Positions 1-8,788 are shown, counted from the stretch's first letter. The stretch: 64,000 bases of DNA from Oscillospiraceae bacterium (GCA_009785335.1 WQWM01000004.1:1-64000), one strand, 5' to 3'. The notes: generated by a model from the sequence alone, not told the origin. Program-made: numbers and translations.

Positions 1-3000
1 ACCGTTTGGCACCGGCAGCTGTTGCCGCTGCACCATCGCTGGTGCTTGGCGAAGAGTACGTTGCCTTTGTGCTGGATAATCTAGATGGTCTGATTGATTG
101 GGCCTGGAGCCTGCTGGTGTATGGTTCGGACCTGCGCGAGATGCTTGAAGACATGGTTGACGAGCTTGACTTGCCAATCAGCCTGAGCCTAAACATCCGT
201 CCAACAATTACCGAAACAGTGGAAGATCTGTTTGGTGATGTGCTGTATACGCAAGCGAATTTCGACTGGATTACACAATTACTCATTGAACTGGGCGAGA
301 GTGTGGTTAATCTGGAACTGGTCGCGGGCATCACACTGAGCACGCTGCTGCAGCAAACGGTCAGCATCGGCGGCACGGCACTGGATTTAGCTGCACTGCT
401 TGACGACATGCAAGCGATGAGCCCGATCATTAGCGATCAAGCGAGTTTTCTGGAGGCGCTGTTTACACTGCTAGCTCCCCTCGTGATGCCGCTGCTGCAA
501 GTGTTTTTGACCGAGCAGGACATCCTGCTAATCGTGGACAACGACGTGAACAACGGCCAAGGGCTGGGCATCATTGATGGTCACGCTGGCTACCGCACCG
601 GGCTAATGCCAATGTTGCTGGCCCTGGTCGGCGGACTAACAGACGACCCTGCTGACGCGGGAATTCTGGGCTACTCGGCATTTGCTGCGGCCACGCCAGA
701 AGACCAACTGGCCGCCCTAGCAGCACCACTGCTGTTTGTGCTGGAATCGCTGATTGACTCGCCGGTGCACACGCTGCTGAACCTGCTGCCGAACCTAGCA
801 TACTTTGCTGCGGGCGAAAACTCGCTGCTGAACCAAGCCATGCGCAATCTGCTGTATCCGGTGACGGTGCTGCTGGAATTGCTACCGCAAGACTTGATTG
901 CGCTTGACATCAACAACCTGTTTGCCTTTGATGTCGACAGCTTGCTAGCTGAATTTGAACTGGAATTGGCGGACTTGGTGGTTGGCACCATCACCCCATT
1001 TGCTGCCCCTTGGAACGCCTATGGACTGAACAACTTCACCGCATTTGTGGCGGTGGATCAAGCACAGCTAGCGATTTCGTTGATTGAAGCGACCAGAATA
1101 TTAGACGGCATTGAGCCGGGCGACCTAGAAGCGATTCTGCGGCTGCTGAACCTGCCAGGGCGCACACCGAGCCAGGCACAGCGCATCGACTACGCCCTCG
1201 CGCCCGCACCGACGACCGTGGACATGAACCAATGGCCGTGGCTGCAAGAAATGCACGTGCAATTCTTGGTGGATAACCTCGACGCTGTGCTACGCTGGGT
1301 GTGGACTGTGCTGTTTACGGATAACCCAGATGCGCAAACGATGCTCTACGATGACTTCAGCATCATGCTGGGCAACAGCTTGGAAGAAACTGTGCAGAAT
1401 CTGTTGGGCGACTATCTGTATACCACCGAGAATTTCGAGCTGATCGCTGATCTGATCTGGGGTATGGCACAAGATTTGCTGGACATTGAACTGCTGGGCC
1501 TGAGCCTCGTTGACCTGATCGCTGATCTAGTGGAAATTGACGGCGAAGCGCTAGATTTAGCCGCGATGTTCGCTCGGTTTGACGATGCTGTGCCAACCGT
1601 GAACGACGCTGACAGCTTCCGCGATGCACTCATCTGGGTGCTCGAACCCCTCGGTCCGGTGTTGCGCTTCTTGCTGGCACAAGGCGATGTAGCGATGATC
1701 CTGCATGATGACGTGAATAACGGCGACGGATTTGTGCGCTTGTTCGGTGCCAATGGCTATGAAACCGCACTGCTGCCCATGCTCCTCGCAATCGGCGCAA
1801 CTGTGCCCGGATTCATCGACATCCTCGTCCCCTACTCTGCTTTCCAAAGCGGCAGCGACGCAGAAATGATTGGCGCAATCATCGACCCGATGCTATTCTT
1901 GCTGCAAGCGATAATCAGCAACCCGGTGAGCACGCTGCTGCAAATTCTGCCGAATCTGGCGATGTTTGCCGCAGGCGATGAAGACGCGCTATTGCAACAA
2001 GCCTTCACCAATCTGCTGCATCCGCTGCAACCGATTCTAGCCATTCCCATGGTGACCGATATGCTCGACGGCGTTGACCTGAACAACCTGCTCGGCATCA
2101 TCGATCTTGACGGCCTGCTGGGCGAATTCGGCCTGAGTCTTGCCGCGCTGGTCGTCGGCGACATCGTTTCCTTCAATGAAACACCACACCCAGAACTCGC
2201 CGCACTCGGTCTCAACGACTGCGCCATGTTCCTCAATGTCAACACTGGCCTGCTCGTCATCAACCTCCTACACAGCCTAGACGTGTTTGACACCCTCGAA
2301 GATTTCGCTGGGTTGTTGGAGCTATTGAATGCGGGGAGCAGAACGAGAACCCAGCTGCAACCGCTGCAATATCCTGAAATCGATGTATGCACCAGGGAAT
2401 TATATAGTCGTGTGTTGTGGACGCGCGCAACCGCAGGCAGAATGACAAATCAACTGCCGCGCCTGCTAGACAACATCGCACCTGTGCTGTTTGGCGATAC
2501 ACTCGGCGGCTGGCTGTATAACCTGATGGGTGACAACCTATTTACGCAAGAAAACTTCGACATGATCGTCAATTTGCTGCGTGACGCAGTGAGCGACTTC
2601 GATCTCAACATGGAAATTGTGCCAAACCGCACGCTACTCGACCTCATCGGCAACGCAGTGCTGGTTGGCGGCGAACCGCTTAATCTCACCGCAGCATTGG
2701 CGCATGTCGAAACCTTCCCGGGCGCAGAAATCACCAGCAATGCAAGTTTCATAAACGGTCTGGTTGATTTCCTTGAACCTTTGGCACCGGTGCTTGGTTG
2801 GTTGCTGTTTGAGGAAGATGTGCAGTTGCTCGGCGGCGTTGCAGAGATCAACAACGGGCAAGGGCTGCTCACCGTCTTCGGCTATGAGGGCTACCGTTTT
2901 GGCCTAGTGCCGATTCTGGAAGCGTTGCTGATGCCGCTGTTTGCACAAGACCAAATCGCATCGCCCGATGAACTGGCGCAAGCGAGCGACCGCGAGCGAC

Positions 3001-3611
3001 TCGAAGCAATCTTGAACCCGCTCATCTATCTGATTGACCGCCTAGTGAGTGATCCATGGGATACCGTGCTTGCGATTTTGCCCAATGTGGCCTACTTTAT
3101 GTCAAGCGGATTGCTGCAAGAAAGCCTCGATAACACGTTGTATGCACTAACCTCAGTAGTAGATATCGTTGGTGCCGAGCCGCTGTTTGAGCTAAACATC
3201 GTTGCGATGATCAACGACATGCTGGATGACTTGCCACTTAATATCGACTTTGATATTTTCAATCGCTTGATTGTTGGCACGCCTTCTGCATACACGTCGC
3301 TTTCCGGCTGGCAAGGTTATTTCATTGCAATCGTAGACGACAACGATCGCGCAGATTTGGTCACCGTCGTGCTGCGTGAGCTGCTCAGCCTTGTGATGGA
3401 CGATGCAGAAAATCGCAATTTTGTGGTTGACGCAATCGCAAATGCGCTGATGCCTGGGTTTGGCAATAGACTGCTACGCTGGAACCTGCAGTTTACGCTC
3501 TGGCAATTCAGAGTCTGGGGCTCCATCGGCCAAAACAGCATGCTGCGACACTTAATGATCATCGTGCGTGTTATCAATCTTCTTTGGCGACCAATCAGTT
3601 GGTTTCTATAA
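1..3611 (+). CDS. Giant Leu-rich protein with three ~390-residue repeats (5' partial)
   Basis: The reading frame is open to the left edge, so the gene probably begins outside the window; the first in-window start is a TTG at position 6. About 1200 residues are visible. They form three diverged copies of one ~390-residue unit, roughly residues 14-405, 414-790 and 795-1180. Each copy carries the same ordered landmarks: GD-x-LYT-x-x-NF, a D/E-x-NNG-x-G segment followed by G-Y-x-x-x-L-x-P, then LPN-x-A-x-F. The protein is rich in Leu, Asp and Asn and has no Cys-rich or catalytic motif I recognise. It ends in a basic, Trp-rich hydrophobic tail. Surface or secreted location is a guess, since the N-terminus is missing. 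I do not recognise the family. Confidence 0.8.
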   Translation, partial: RLAPAAVAAAPSLVLGEEYVAFVLDNLDGLIDWAWSLLVYGSDLREMLEDMVDELDLPISLSLNIRPTITETVEDLFGDVLYTQANFDWITQLLIELGESVVNLELVAGITLSTLLQQTVSIGGTALDLAALLDDMQAMSPIISDQASFLEALFTLLAPLVMPLLQVFLTEQDILLIVDNDVNNGQGLGIIDGHAGYRTGLMPMLLALVGGLTDDPADAGILGYSAFAAATPEDQLAALAAPLLFVLESLIDSPVHTLLNLLPNLAYFAAGENSLLNQAMRNLLYPVTVLLELLPQDLIALDINNLFAFDVDSLLAEFELELADLVVGTITPFAAPWNAYGLNNFTAFVAVDQAQLAISLIEATRILDGIEPGDLEAILRLLNLPGRTPSQAQRIDYALAPAPTTVDMNQWPWLQEMHVQFLVDNLDAVLRWVWTVLFTDNPDAQTMLYDDFSIMLGNSLEETVQNLLGDYLYTTENFELIADLIWGMAQDLLDIELLGLSLVDLIADLVEIDGEALDLAAMFARFDDAVPTVNDADSFRDALIWVLEPLGPVLRFLLAQGDVAMILHDDVNNGDGFVRLFGANGYETALLPMLLAIGATVPGFIDILVPYSAFQSGSDAEMIGAIIDPMLFLLQAIISNPVSTLLQILPNLAMFAAGDEDALLQQAFTNLLHPLQPILAIPMVTDMLDGVDLNNLLGIIDLDGLLGEFGLSLAALVVGDIVSFNETPHPELAALGLNDCAMFLNVNTGLLVINLLHSLDVFDTLEDFAGLLELLNAGSRTRTQLQPLQYPEIDVCTRELYSRVLWTRATAGRMTNQLPRLLDNIAPVLFGDTLGGWLYNLMGDNLFTQENFDMIVNLLRDAVSDFDLNMEIVPNRTLLDLIGNAVLVGGEPLNLTAALAHVETFPGAEITSNASFINGLVDFLEPLAPVLGWLLFEEDVQLLGGVAEINNGQGLLTVFGYEGYRFGLVPILEALLMPLFAQDQIASPDELAQASDRERLEAILNPLIYLIDRLVSDPWDTVLAILPNVAYFMSSGLLQESLDNTLYALTSVVDIVGAEPLFELNIVAMINDMLDDLPLNIDFDIFNRLIVGTPSAYTSLSGWQGYFIAIVDDNDRADLVTVVLRELLSLVMDDAENRNFVVDAIANALMPGFGNRLLRWNLQFTLWQFRVWGSIGQNSMLRHLMIIVRVINLLWRPISWFL

Positions 3612-3631
3612 TAGCTAATCACATAAGACAT

Positions 3632-3668
3632 CCCCACGCACTCATACAGTGTGTGGGGGTGCTTTACT
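3632..3668 (+). terminator. Rho-independent terminator after the giant repeat protein
   Basis: A 10-bp stem, CCCCACGCAC paired with GTGTGTGGGG across a short loop, is followed by a T-rich stretch. It lies 20 nt after the stop codon. Confidence 0.75.
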
Positions 3669-3701
3669 TTATTTCTTTAAGCGTTTAGAGGGAGGGACAT
3701 T

Positions 3702-4358
3702 ATGCGTTATTGGCGTTATCGGCGACCGCGCCTGGGGCGTTCGCGCATGCATGGGTCGCGCAAGTTGTTATGTTTGCTGCTGGTGGGCGTGGTGATCTCC
3801 GTTGGCACAGGCATAGTGCTAGACCGCCGTGCCAGCTCGCAAATCCACGCCCTAGCCGAAACCTTAGCGCGCCAACAAGCCGCTGAGGCCATCGCTTTTG
3901 CTGTGCAGCAAGCACTTGCCCAGCAAGAAATCACCTATGACCGCCTTGTGCACACCACCATTTCACACGATGGCATTCGCACCATGCAAACCAATGCGCA
4001 TGAAGTCAACCTGCTGCGCGGCCAAATTAACTCTGCTGTGGAGCGCACCGTAGAACAACGCCGCGGACGCATCCGTATCCCGCTCGGCGCGCTGCTGGGC
4101 AGTGATCTGCTAGCAGGCCGTGGACCAAATATCGGCATACCATTGCGCATGGCCGGCAGCGCCATTTCCGACATTCGCAGTGACTTCACCACCGCTGGCC
4201 TTAATCAATCCATGCACCGTGTAATGATGGACCTAGAGGTGGCCATTTCGGTCATCCTGCCCGGCGGGGCGGAAACCTTCACGGTGGAAATGACCGTCGC
4301 GCTTGCCGAAACGGTGATTGTGGGGCACGTGCCGGGCGGCGTGCTGGTTGGCAGTTAA
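3702..4358 (+). CDS. yunB: Sporulation protein YunB
   Basis: 218 residues, the usual size for YunB. A single membrane segment (about residues 20-42) follows a basic N-terminus. The family signatures are visible: IPLGALLGSDLLAGRGP (116-132), FTTAGLNQSMHR (about 152-163) and AETVIVGHVP (202-211) near the C-terminus. YunB is a sigma-E-controlled mother-cell protein needed for efficient spore formation in Bacillus; its biochemical role is not established. The start follows a GGGAGGG ribosome site. It is monocistronic, separated from the upstream gene by a terminator, and independently indicates a spore-former. Confidence 0.9.
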   Translation: MRYWRYRRPRLGRSRMHGSRKLLCLLLVGVVISVGTGIVLDRRASSQIHALAETLARQQAAEAIAFAVQQALAQQEITYDRLVHTTISHDGIRTMQTNAHEVNLLRGQINSAVERTVEQRRGRIRIPLGALLGSDLLAGRGPNIGIPLRMAGSAISDIRSDFTTAGLNQSMHRVMMDLEVAISVILPGGAETFTVEMTVALAETVIVGHVPGGVLVGS

Positions 4359-4393
4359 TCTTGACGCAAGCACAGCGACGCGACAAAAAATCC

Positions 4394-4422
4394 TTGTAAT
4401 TTGCGCGTGGGTGTGGTAAAAT
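4394..4422 (+). promoter_or_regulatory. Sigma-A-like promoter upstream of the GNAT gene
   Basis: TTGTAA, a 17-bp spacer and TAAAAT. Downstream lies a good ribosome site (ACGGAGG) and an 8-codon ORF (4453-4479, MHTIRPPC), then ~100 nt without a clear gene before the acetyltransferase start. The short ORF may be a leader peptide or the stub of a decayed gene; I cannot decide which. Confidence 0.5.
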
Positions 4423-4577
4423 GAAAATAATCTTTTTACGGAGGTTGCGTCATGCATACCATTCGTCCTCCCTGCTAAGCCCGAAGAACCAACCAAATAC
4501 GTGCGCCGCCTATTGCTGACGTAAAAAAGCAATGGGCTATATTGAATTTATTAAAAACATAATACAGGAGAGATTAC

Positions 4578-5033
4578 ATGACATTAACATTCGAACATCT
4601 GCAAGAGAAACACATCCCCGCGCTGGAGGAAATGTTCATTCAAGACAATCCGGGGGACAAACGCGACGAAAGCTACGAACATGACCCAGAGCAAGTCAAG
4701 GTATTTTTGACTGAACCACAAAACATCGCTTTTGTTGCCATATTGGGCGGCAAAGTAATTGGCTGCATTTTTGGTTATTCGCTGACCATGATTGATGAAG
4801 CGCAGAAAGAATTTTATATTTACGGCGTGGACATTCACCCGGATTATCATGGCAAGGGCTACGGCACGCAATTCATGAAGTTCGTTGTCAATTGGGCGAA
4901 GAAAAACGGCTTTCGCGAAAGCACGGTGCAGACTGGCATCGAGAACGTCGCCGCCTGCCGCTGTTACGAAAAAGCAGGCATGAAACTGGACGACTGGGAA
5001 ACGGCCAGATCGTATACGGTTACGTATGCATAG
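4578..5033 (+). CDS. GNAT family N-acetyltransferase
   Basis: 151 residues, a complete single-domain GNAT fold. The acetyl-CoA pyrophosphate-binding loop is VDIHPDYHGKGYGT (84-97), a good match to the Q/R-x-x-G-x-G/A motif region, and a C-terminal AxRCYEKAGM-type beta-bulge segment is present (AACRCYEKAGMK). It should transfer an acetyl group from acetyl-CoA to an amine; the substrate cannot be read from the sequence. Start chosen at ATG 4578 behind AGGAGAG. It stands alone, with repeats and a terminator downstream. Confidence 0.85.
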   Translation: MTLTFEHLQEKHIPALEEMFIQDNPGDKRDESYEHDPEQVKVFLTEPQNIAFVAILGGKVIGCIFGYSLTMIDEAQKEFYIYGVDIHPDYHGKGYGTQFMKFVVNWAKKNGFRESTVQTGIENVAACRCYEKAGMKLDDWETARSYTVTYA

Positions 5034-5037
5034 CTCG

Positions 5038-5112
5038 TGTAGGGGCGGCAACCTGCCGCCCCTTCTACTTTCGCTCGCCATAAATCACGGGCGGCTATTA
5101 GCCGCCCCTACA
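5038..5112. repeat. Two inverted copies of the TGTAGGGGCGG palindrome
   Basis: Copy one (5038-5064) reads TGTAGGGGCGG then a complementary CCGCCCC arm. Copy two (5088-5112) is in the opposite orientation and ends GCCGCCCCTACA. The same family recurs at 7173-7199, 27920-27945, 32621-32646, 32732-32756 and 60917-60942. Confidence 0.85.
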
Positions 5113-5120
5113 CGAGTTTA

Positions 5121-5153
5121 ACACGCACTCTTTACCGGGTGCGTGTGTTTTTT
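5121..5153 (+). terminator. Terminator downstream of the GNAT gene
   Basis: ACACGCAC pairs with GTGCGTGT, followed by seven T residues. The following 190 bp up to 5343 hold a CTCCCTC-type dispersed palindrome (about 5190-5240) and no gene that I can see. Confidence 0.7.
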
Positions 5154-5345
5154 CTAGACAAAATAAAATTGATTGAAGTGCTCCGCACCCCTCCCTCACC
5201 CTCCCCAAGGTCGGGAGCTCCCTCTACAAGAGGGAGCCAAGGCTTATTGTAAAGGTAAAAAGTGCCCACAATAAAAATTGAGCAAAAGCATTATATATAT
5301 TGTCAAGCTCTTTTGGCAAAATAATTCAAGTTTGTGCAACATGAC

Positions 5346-5376
5346 GAAAAAACACCCCCGCCGCAAGGCAGGGGCG
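5346..5376 (-). terminator. Terminator of the secreted repeat protein
   Basis: On the minus strand a GC-rich stem (CCCCTGCC / GGCGGGGG with one bulge) is followed by TTTTTT. It lies just past the stop codon of the minus-strand gene at 5396. Confidence 0.7.
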
Positions 5377-5395
5377 CTTAGTGGTTATTGCGAAA

Positions 5396-6103
5396 TTACA
5401 TGTTAATCAAAATGCGCACAAAGCTGAAGATGGCAAAGATGTTGATGATCATCAACACAACGATGCCGATAACGCCCAGCACATTGCCAAGCACTTGGCT
5501 GTCGTCTGCTTCAGTTTCGGTGTCAGTTTCTGTGTCAACGCCGCCGCCTGCTACTTCGGTGTCTGTATCGGTTTCGGTTTCAGCACCACCTGCTACTTCA
5601 GTTTCGGTGTCAACTTCGGTTTCGGTGTCAACGCCACCTGCTACTTCAGTTTCGGTGTCAGTTTCGGTGTCGAAGCTGCCCAATACTTCAGTTTCCACGT
5701 CGAGTTCAGTTTCGGTGTCAGCTACTTCAGTTTCGCTGTCGTCGGCTACGGTGCCTTCATTAGCAGTTTCGCTGTCTTCAGGTGCGGTGCCTGCGTCAAC
5801 AGTTTCGCTGTCGCCAGCTACGGTGCCTGCATCAACAGTTTCGCTGTCGCCAGCTACGGTGCCTGCATCAACAGTTTCGCTGTCGCCAGCTACGGTGCCT
5901 GCATCAACAGTTTCGCTGTCGCCAGCTACGGTGCCTGCATCAGCAGTTTCGCTGTCGCCAGCTACGGTGCCTGCGCCAGTTTCGCCAGTTACGGTGCTGC
6001 TCGAAGCAACAATACTTACATCGCCGTAATCAGCCATTACCATGAAGCCGAACGTCAACACGAATGTCAGCGACAGGGCAATTGCTAGAATCTTCTTTGC
6101 CAT
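5396..6103 (-). CDS. Secreted/membrane-anchored acidic repeat protein
   Basis: 235 residues. An N-terminal signal peptide (MAKKILAIALSLTFVLTF) is followed by about six copies of a 12-residue repeat, AGTVAGDSETVD, then a second low-complexity region of TETE/DTET repeats. The protein ends in one hydrophobic segment (about residues 203-232) and no LPXTG motif. That last segment resembles the C-terminus of the protein at 57206-57892. The repeat region is strongly acidic and predicted disordered, so this is probably a surface stalk or spacer. Because the DNA repeats are 36 bp, long open frames also exist on the opposite strand; the signal peptide, ribosome site (AAGGAG) and promoter fix the minus strand as coding. 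Function unknown. Confidence 0.85.
   Translation of the reverse strand: MAKKILAIALSLTFVLTFGFMVMADYGDVSIVASSSTVTGETGAGTVAGDSETADAGTVAGDSETVDAGTVAGDSETVDAGTVAGDSETVDAGTVAGDSETVDAGTAPEDSETANEGTVADDSETEVADTETELDVETEVLGSFDTETDTETEVAGGVDTETEVDTETEVAGGAETETDTDTEVAGGGVDTETDTETEADDSQVLGNVLGVIGIVVLMIINIFAIFSFVRILINM
5780..5970. repeat. 36-bp tandem repeats inside the acidic repeat protein
   Basis: Near-perfect direct repeats of 36 bp encode the 12-residue unit. They are contiguous and in frame, so copy number could change by slippage without breaking the gene. Confidence 0.9.
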
Positions 6104-6166
6104 AGGTAGTTTCTCCTTAAGATTTTTTAATGTAGATATCTGTCATAACTCGACAAACACCATGCG

Positions 6167-6195
6167 ATTATAACATACCGTGGCCAGAAAGTCAA
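6167..6195 (-). promoter_or_regulatory. Sigma-A promoter for the acidic repeat protein
   Basis: On the minus strand: TTGACT, 17-bp spacer, TATAAT, about 65 nt before the start codon. Confidence 0.75.
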
Positions 6196-6225
6196 GCTTT
6201 TTTTAACAATTCGTAAACAACTCAC

Positions 6226-6258
6226 AAAAAATAATGAACACCCCGCCGAAACGGGGTG
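6226..6258 (-). terminator. Terminator of the Cys/Pro-rich protein
   Basis: CACCCCG/CGGGGTG hairpin just beyond the stop codon at 6264, with an A/T-rich run on the minus-strand downstream side. Confidence 0.65.
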
Positions 6259-6263
6259 CATAT

Positions 6264-6851
6264 TTACGCATGGGAATAGGGGTAATTGCCATTGGGTGTG
6301 TACACAGGCGGTGGAGGGTAGTTGCAGGGTGCTGGTGGTGGATAATTCCCCGGATAACCGGACTGGAAGGGAGAAGGGGCTATTGAAGCATTTGCGCTAG
6401 CCTCACTAACATCGTCATCAGGTCGATAATATCCTGCGGCGTTGCAGGCCTGCGGCAAGTTGCTGGGGTGAATATAGCCTTGCTCCTCACAAGATTCCGG
6501 TAGCGAACAGGGACGCGGCAGGCATGGCCGCGGCGGGCAGGGATGCGGCGGACACACAGGCGGCGCAAACGGTGGCTTTGACCAGGACGGAAAGCAGGGC
6601 TTGGGACAAAAGGGCGGCGGAAAGGGGGGCCGAAAAGGCGGACATGGATGCCAACATCCGGGCGGCGGCAGCGGAGGGCGCACTGGCGGCACAGGGGCAA
6701 CGGGACGGCACGGTGTGCAGCACGGGCGGCAGCAAGGCCTGCGGCAGTCGCGCGGGGGGGCAGGACGATTCCAGCTGTTGCTGTTGCATTTATGACAGCG
6801 GCAGCTGCATGAATTTCTGCAACCACAGCGGGAATGAAATAAGTTTGACAT
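6264..6851 (-). CDS. Cys/Pro-rich spore-coat-like protein
   Basis: 195 residues with no signal peptide. The N-terminal half is a cysteine-proline mesh (CRCHKC, RPCCRPCCTPCRP, then PPFPPPFCPKPC and similar repeats). The C-terminal part is Tyr/Pro/Asn rich (PPPVYTPNGNYPYSHA). This composition is common among spore coat and crust proteins that become disulphide- or tyrosine-crosslinked, but no named family is recognised. It shares the style, not clear homology, of the Cys/Pro-rich protein at 34264-34797. Start is the ATG at 6851 behind GAAAGGA. Confidence 0.7.
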   Translation of the reverse strand: MSNLFHSRCGCRNSCSCRCHKCNSNSWNRPAPPRDCRRPCCRPCCTPCRPVAPVPPVRPPLPPPGCWHPCPPFRPPFPPPFCPKPCFPSWSKPPFAPPVCPPHPCPPRPCLPRPCSLPESCEEQGYIHPSNLPQACNAAGYYRPDDDVSEASANASIAPSPFQSGYPGNYPPPAPCNYPPPPVYTPNGNYPYSHA

Positions 6852-6989
6852 GAGCAGGATCCTTTCGTCATTGCTTTGCGATATCTTGCGTCAGACAACG
6901 CGTTGTCCTGTTCCATTGTATTCAAAAGCAAAAAAGTTGTGCCACCTGCGCTGTCGCTTCGCTGTGTTCTATTCAAGGAATTGCCAAAC

Positions 6990-7019
6990 AAAAAATCACC
7001 CCACTATGATAGGGTGATT
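6990..7019 (-). terminator. Terminator-like hairpin downstream of the PHP gene
   Basis: On the minus strand AATCACCC/GGGGTGATT pairs and is followed by TTTTTT. A MITE-like element (7042-7234) now sits between this hairpin and the gene it probably served. Confidence 0.55.
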
Positions 7020-7041
7020 GTAGTATGTTCTCGTGTAGGCC

Positions 7042-7234
7042 GTGTCTTCAAATGCGTAACTTGCCCAAAAATGAAAACTATCGTCAACATGTAAGGGTAT
7101 GGCGTATGCCGTCACGACCGCAGGGAGGGGAGCAAGCCACCCGGGCAAAAATACTGGCTTAAGATGCTATCTCGGGCGGCTTGCAAGCCGCCCCTACATG
7201 CTGATTTTGGACACTGCGTATATTTTGAAGACAC
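7042..7234. mobile_element. MITE-like element with GTGTCTTCAAA terminal inverted repeats
   Basis: The 193-bp element starts with GTGTCTTCAAA (7042-7052) and ends with the exact reverse complement TTTGAAGACAC (7224-7234). Internally it carries a TGTAGGGGCGG palindrome (7173-7199) and the string CTAAGCCAGTATTTTTGC-like, read on the minus strand. A second, decayed copy sharing the end, the palindrome and the CCAGTATTTTTGC string lies at 60882-61026. No coding capacity. Confidence 0.75.
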
Positions 7235-7235
7235 T

Positions 7236-7285
7236 CCCTAGGGCCCGCCCCTGAATTTTTTTGGCGTATGGGGGCGGCCTAGGGG
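7236..7285. repeat. CCCTAGG-type inverted repeat after the PHP gene
   Basis: Arms CCCTAGGGCCCGCCCC and GGGGGCGGCCTAGGG face each other across a T-rich centre, abutting the MITE on one side and the PHP stop codon on the other. It may act as a terminator or be another dispersed repeat. Confidence 0.5.
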
Positions 7286-7293
7286 GTTATTTC

Positions 7294-8721
7294 TTACTTT
7301 TTGCGCCGCACCAGCACAATGGGGACGATAATCCCTGCAAGCACCAACACATACACTGCGCCTGATACAGCATATAACCAAAGCGGCACACCGCCAAGCC
7401 ATGTGTCCGTCGTTGCCACCACAGGCTGTGCAGCGGGATAGGTTCCACCCCACCAAATGCCAAAGGGCTGCGTCATGGCAATGCCGGTTTCGCTCACCAG
7501 CTGCGCTCGCACATAGTTATGCCCGATATAAGGATAGCCGCGGTAGTTGCGCAAATCTAGGGTGTTGCCGGTGTAAATCACCCGGCCGCTGGCAATCCAT
7601 TCAATGCGGTCGTAGTCCGTGCCCGCGATGGTGATAGTAAAATCATCCGTGGCAATGTTGGTGATACGCGGGGTGGGTTGATCCAGCAAAAACAGCGTAT
7701 CAGCTCCGCCGCGCAACGGCATGGGTGTGCCATCGGGCAGATAGGCATTGACACCTTCCAGTCGCGCCACGCGGGTCACGGCATAAAACGCGCCAGTTTC
7801 CATGGCAACCCTGGTGGCATCTGCTGTCAATTCCGGCAATAACATGATGTTAAAGTTATAGCCTACTTCGTTCAAGGCATGGCTGTCGTCATTGCTAAAC
7901 CCCCACACCGGTCGGCCATAGGGCATCAGTTGCATGAGCAAGTTATCCCAAAAGATGCGGTCACGGCGGCTTTCACGGTCCAGTCGATTAACCATCTCCA
8001 TACCTACTGCTGCGTCAAACTCAAGAAACCAGTTTACATAGCGGTTGATATGTTCGGGATCATACACCGCATCAAGCCCGCGTTGGTCTTCGTGGCGCCC
8101 ACCAGTGTAACGCCCCGGATGCGCCAGCACCGCAATGCCGCCCAGTTGCTGTGTGCGGCGCAGCACGCTTGTTGTGGTGTCGCGCCAGCTGTTGTTGAAG
8201 GGCGCCCAGTAGGTTAGCGTGTGGTCAACGCGTGACTGCTCGTTGGTATTGGGCAGGCTAATCATGCCGTTTTGCTGTTGGCGGCGCAGCTGACCATTAT
8301 TGAAGTCACCCGGGAAAGGTCCCGGGTAAGTGCCGGCATAAATTTGTGCAATTGCCTCGCTGGATAGCGCTGCCCGGCGGCTAAAAAACGTTTGCAAATT
8401 GGTAAACTGGTGCCGTATGCCTATGTTACCCGGTGCATTCCAGCTTTGAAGCAATACATCGTGGTCTGTAACGGCGAGAATATCAAAGCCTTTGTTGTAG
8501 TGGTCACGAATGGTGTCGGCCAATGTTGCCCGGCCATCAGAGCTATTCGTGTGCACGTGCAGCGCAGCTTTATATTGCCCAAAGCTGTCCCAGTTCACAT
8601 TTGCATAGGGATTGATAATGGTGAATGGTTCCATATCATCCATGCCCTGCGCAGAGATGGCCACACTAAGCCCGCAAACGGCTAACACCATGCACAATGC
8701 CAAGAACTTGCGAAATTTCAT
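7294..8721 (-). CDS. Secreted, membrane-anchored PHP-domain phosphoesterase
   Basis: 475 residues. A signal peptide (about 1-25) is followed by a PHP metallo-phosphoesterase domain with its metal ligands visible: HVHTNSSDG (55-63), TDHD (85-88), AHPGRY (200-205) and NDDSH (277-281). A single C-terminal membrane helix ends in VRRKK, so the enzyme would be tethered outside the membrane. PHP proteins hydrolyse phosphate esters with a trinuclear metal site; the substrate here is not readable. The ATG at 8721 is preferred over the in-frame GTG one codon earlier because GAGGAGG is 7 nt upstream. PHP domains are more often cytoplasmic, so export is notable. Confidence 0.85.
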   Translation of the reverse strand: MKFRKFLALCMVLAVCGLSVAISAQGMDDMEPFTIINPYANVNWDSFGQYKAALHVHTNSSDGRATLADTIRDHYNKGFDILAVTDHDVLLQSWNAPGNIGIRHQFTNLQTFFSRRAALSSEAIAQIYAGTYPGPFPGDFNNGQLRRQQQNGMISLPNTNEQSRVDHTLTYWAPFNNSWRDTTTSVLRRTQQLGGIAVLAHPGRYTGGRHEDQRGLDAVYDPEHINRYVNWFLEFDAAVGMEMVNRLDRESRRDRIFWDNLLMQLMPYGRPVWGFSNDDSHALNEVGYNFNIMLLPELTADATRVAMETGAFYAVTRVARLEGVNAYLPDGTPMPLRGGADTLFLLDQPTPRITNIATDDFTITIAGTDYDRIEWIASGRVIYTGNTLDLRNYRGYPYIGHNYVRAQLVSETGIAMTQPFGIWWGGTYPAAQPVVATTDTWLGGVPLWLYAVSGAVYVLVLAGIIVPIVLVRRKK

Positions 8722-8788
8722 CACTTGACCTCCTCAAATTCATTACTGTCATTATACAATAATATTGAATCACAGTCAAGCGAATATG

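Noticed and set aside
4446-4560. A hidden gene between yunB and the acetyltransferase
   Set aside because: There is a promoter and a ribosome site, but all frames stop within a few codons (MHTIRPPC only). It is more likely a leader or a decayed gene, so I did not call a CDS.
5780-5970. Regular 36-bp repeats resembling a CRISPR array
   Set aside because: The units are contiguous with no spacers, in frame, and encode the AGTVAGDSETVD repeat of an exported protein.
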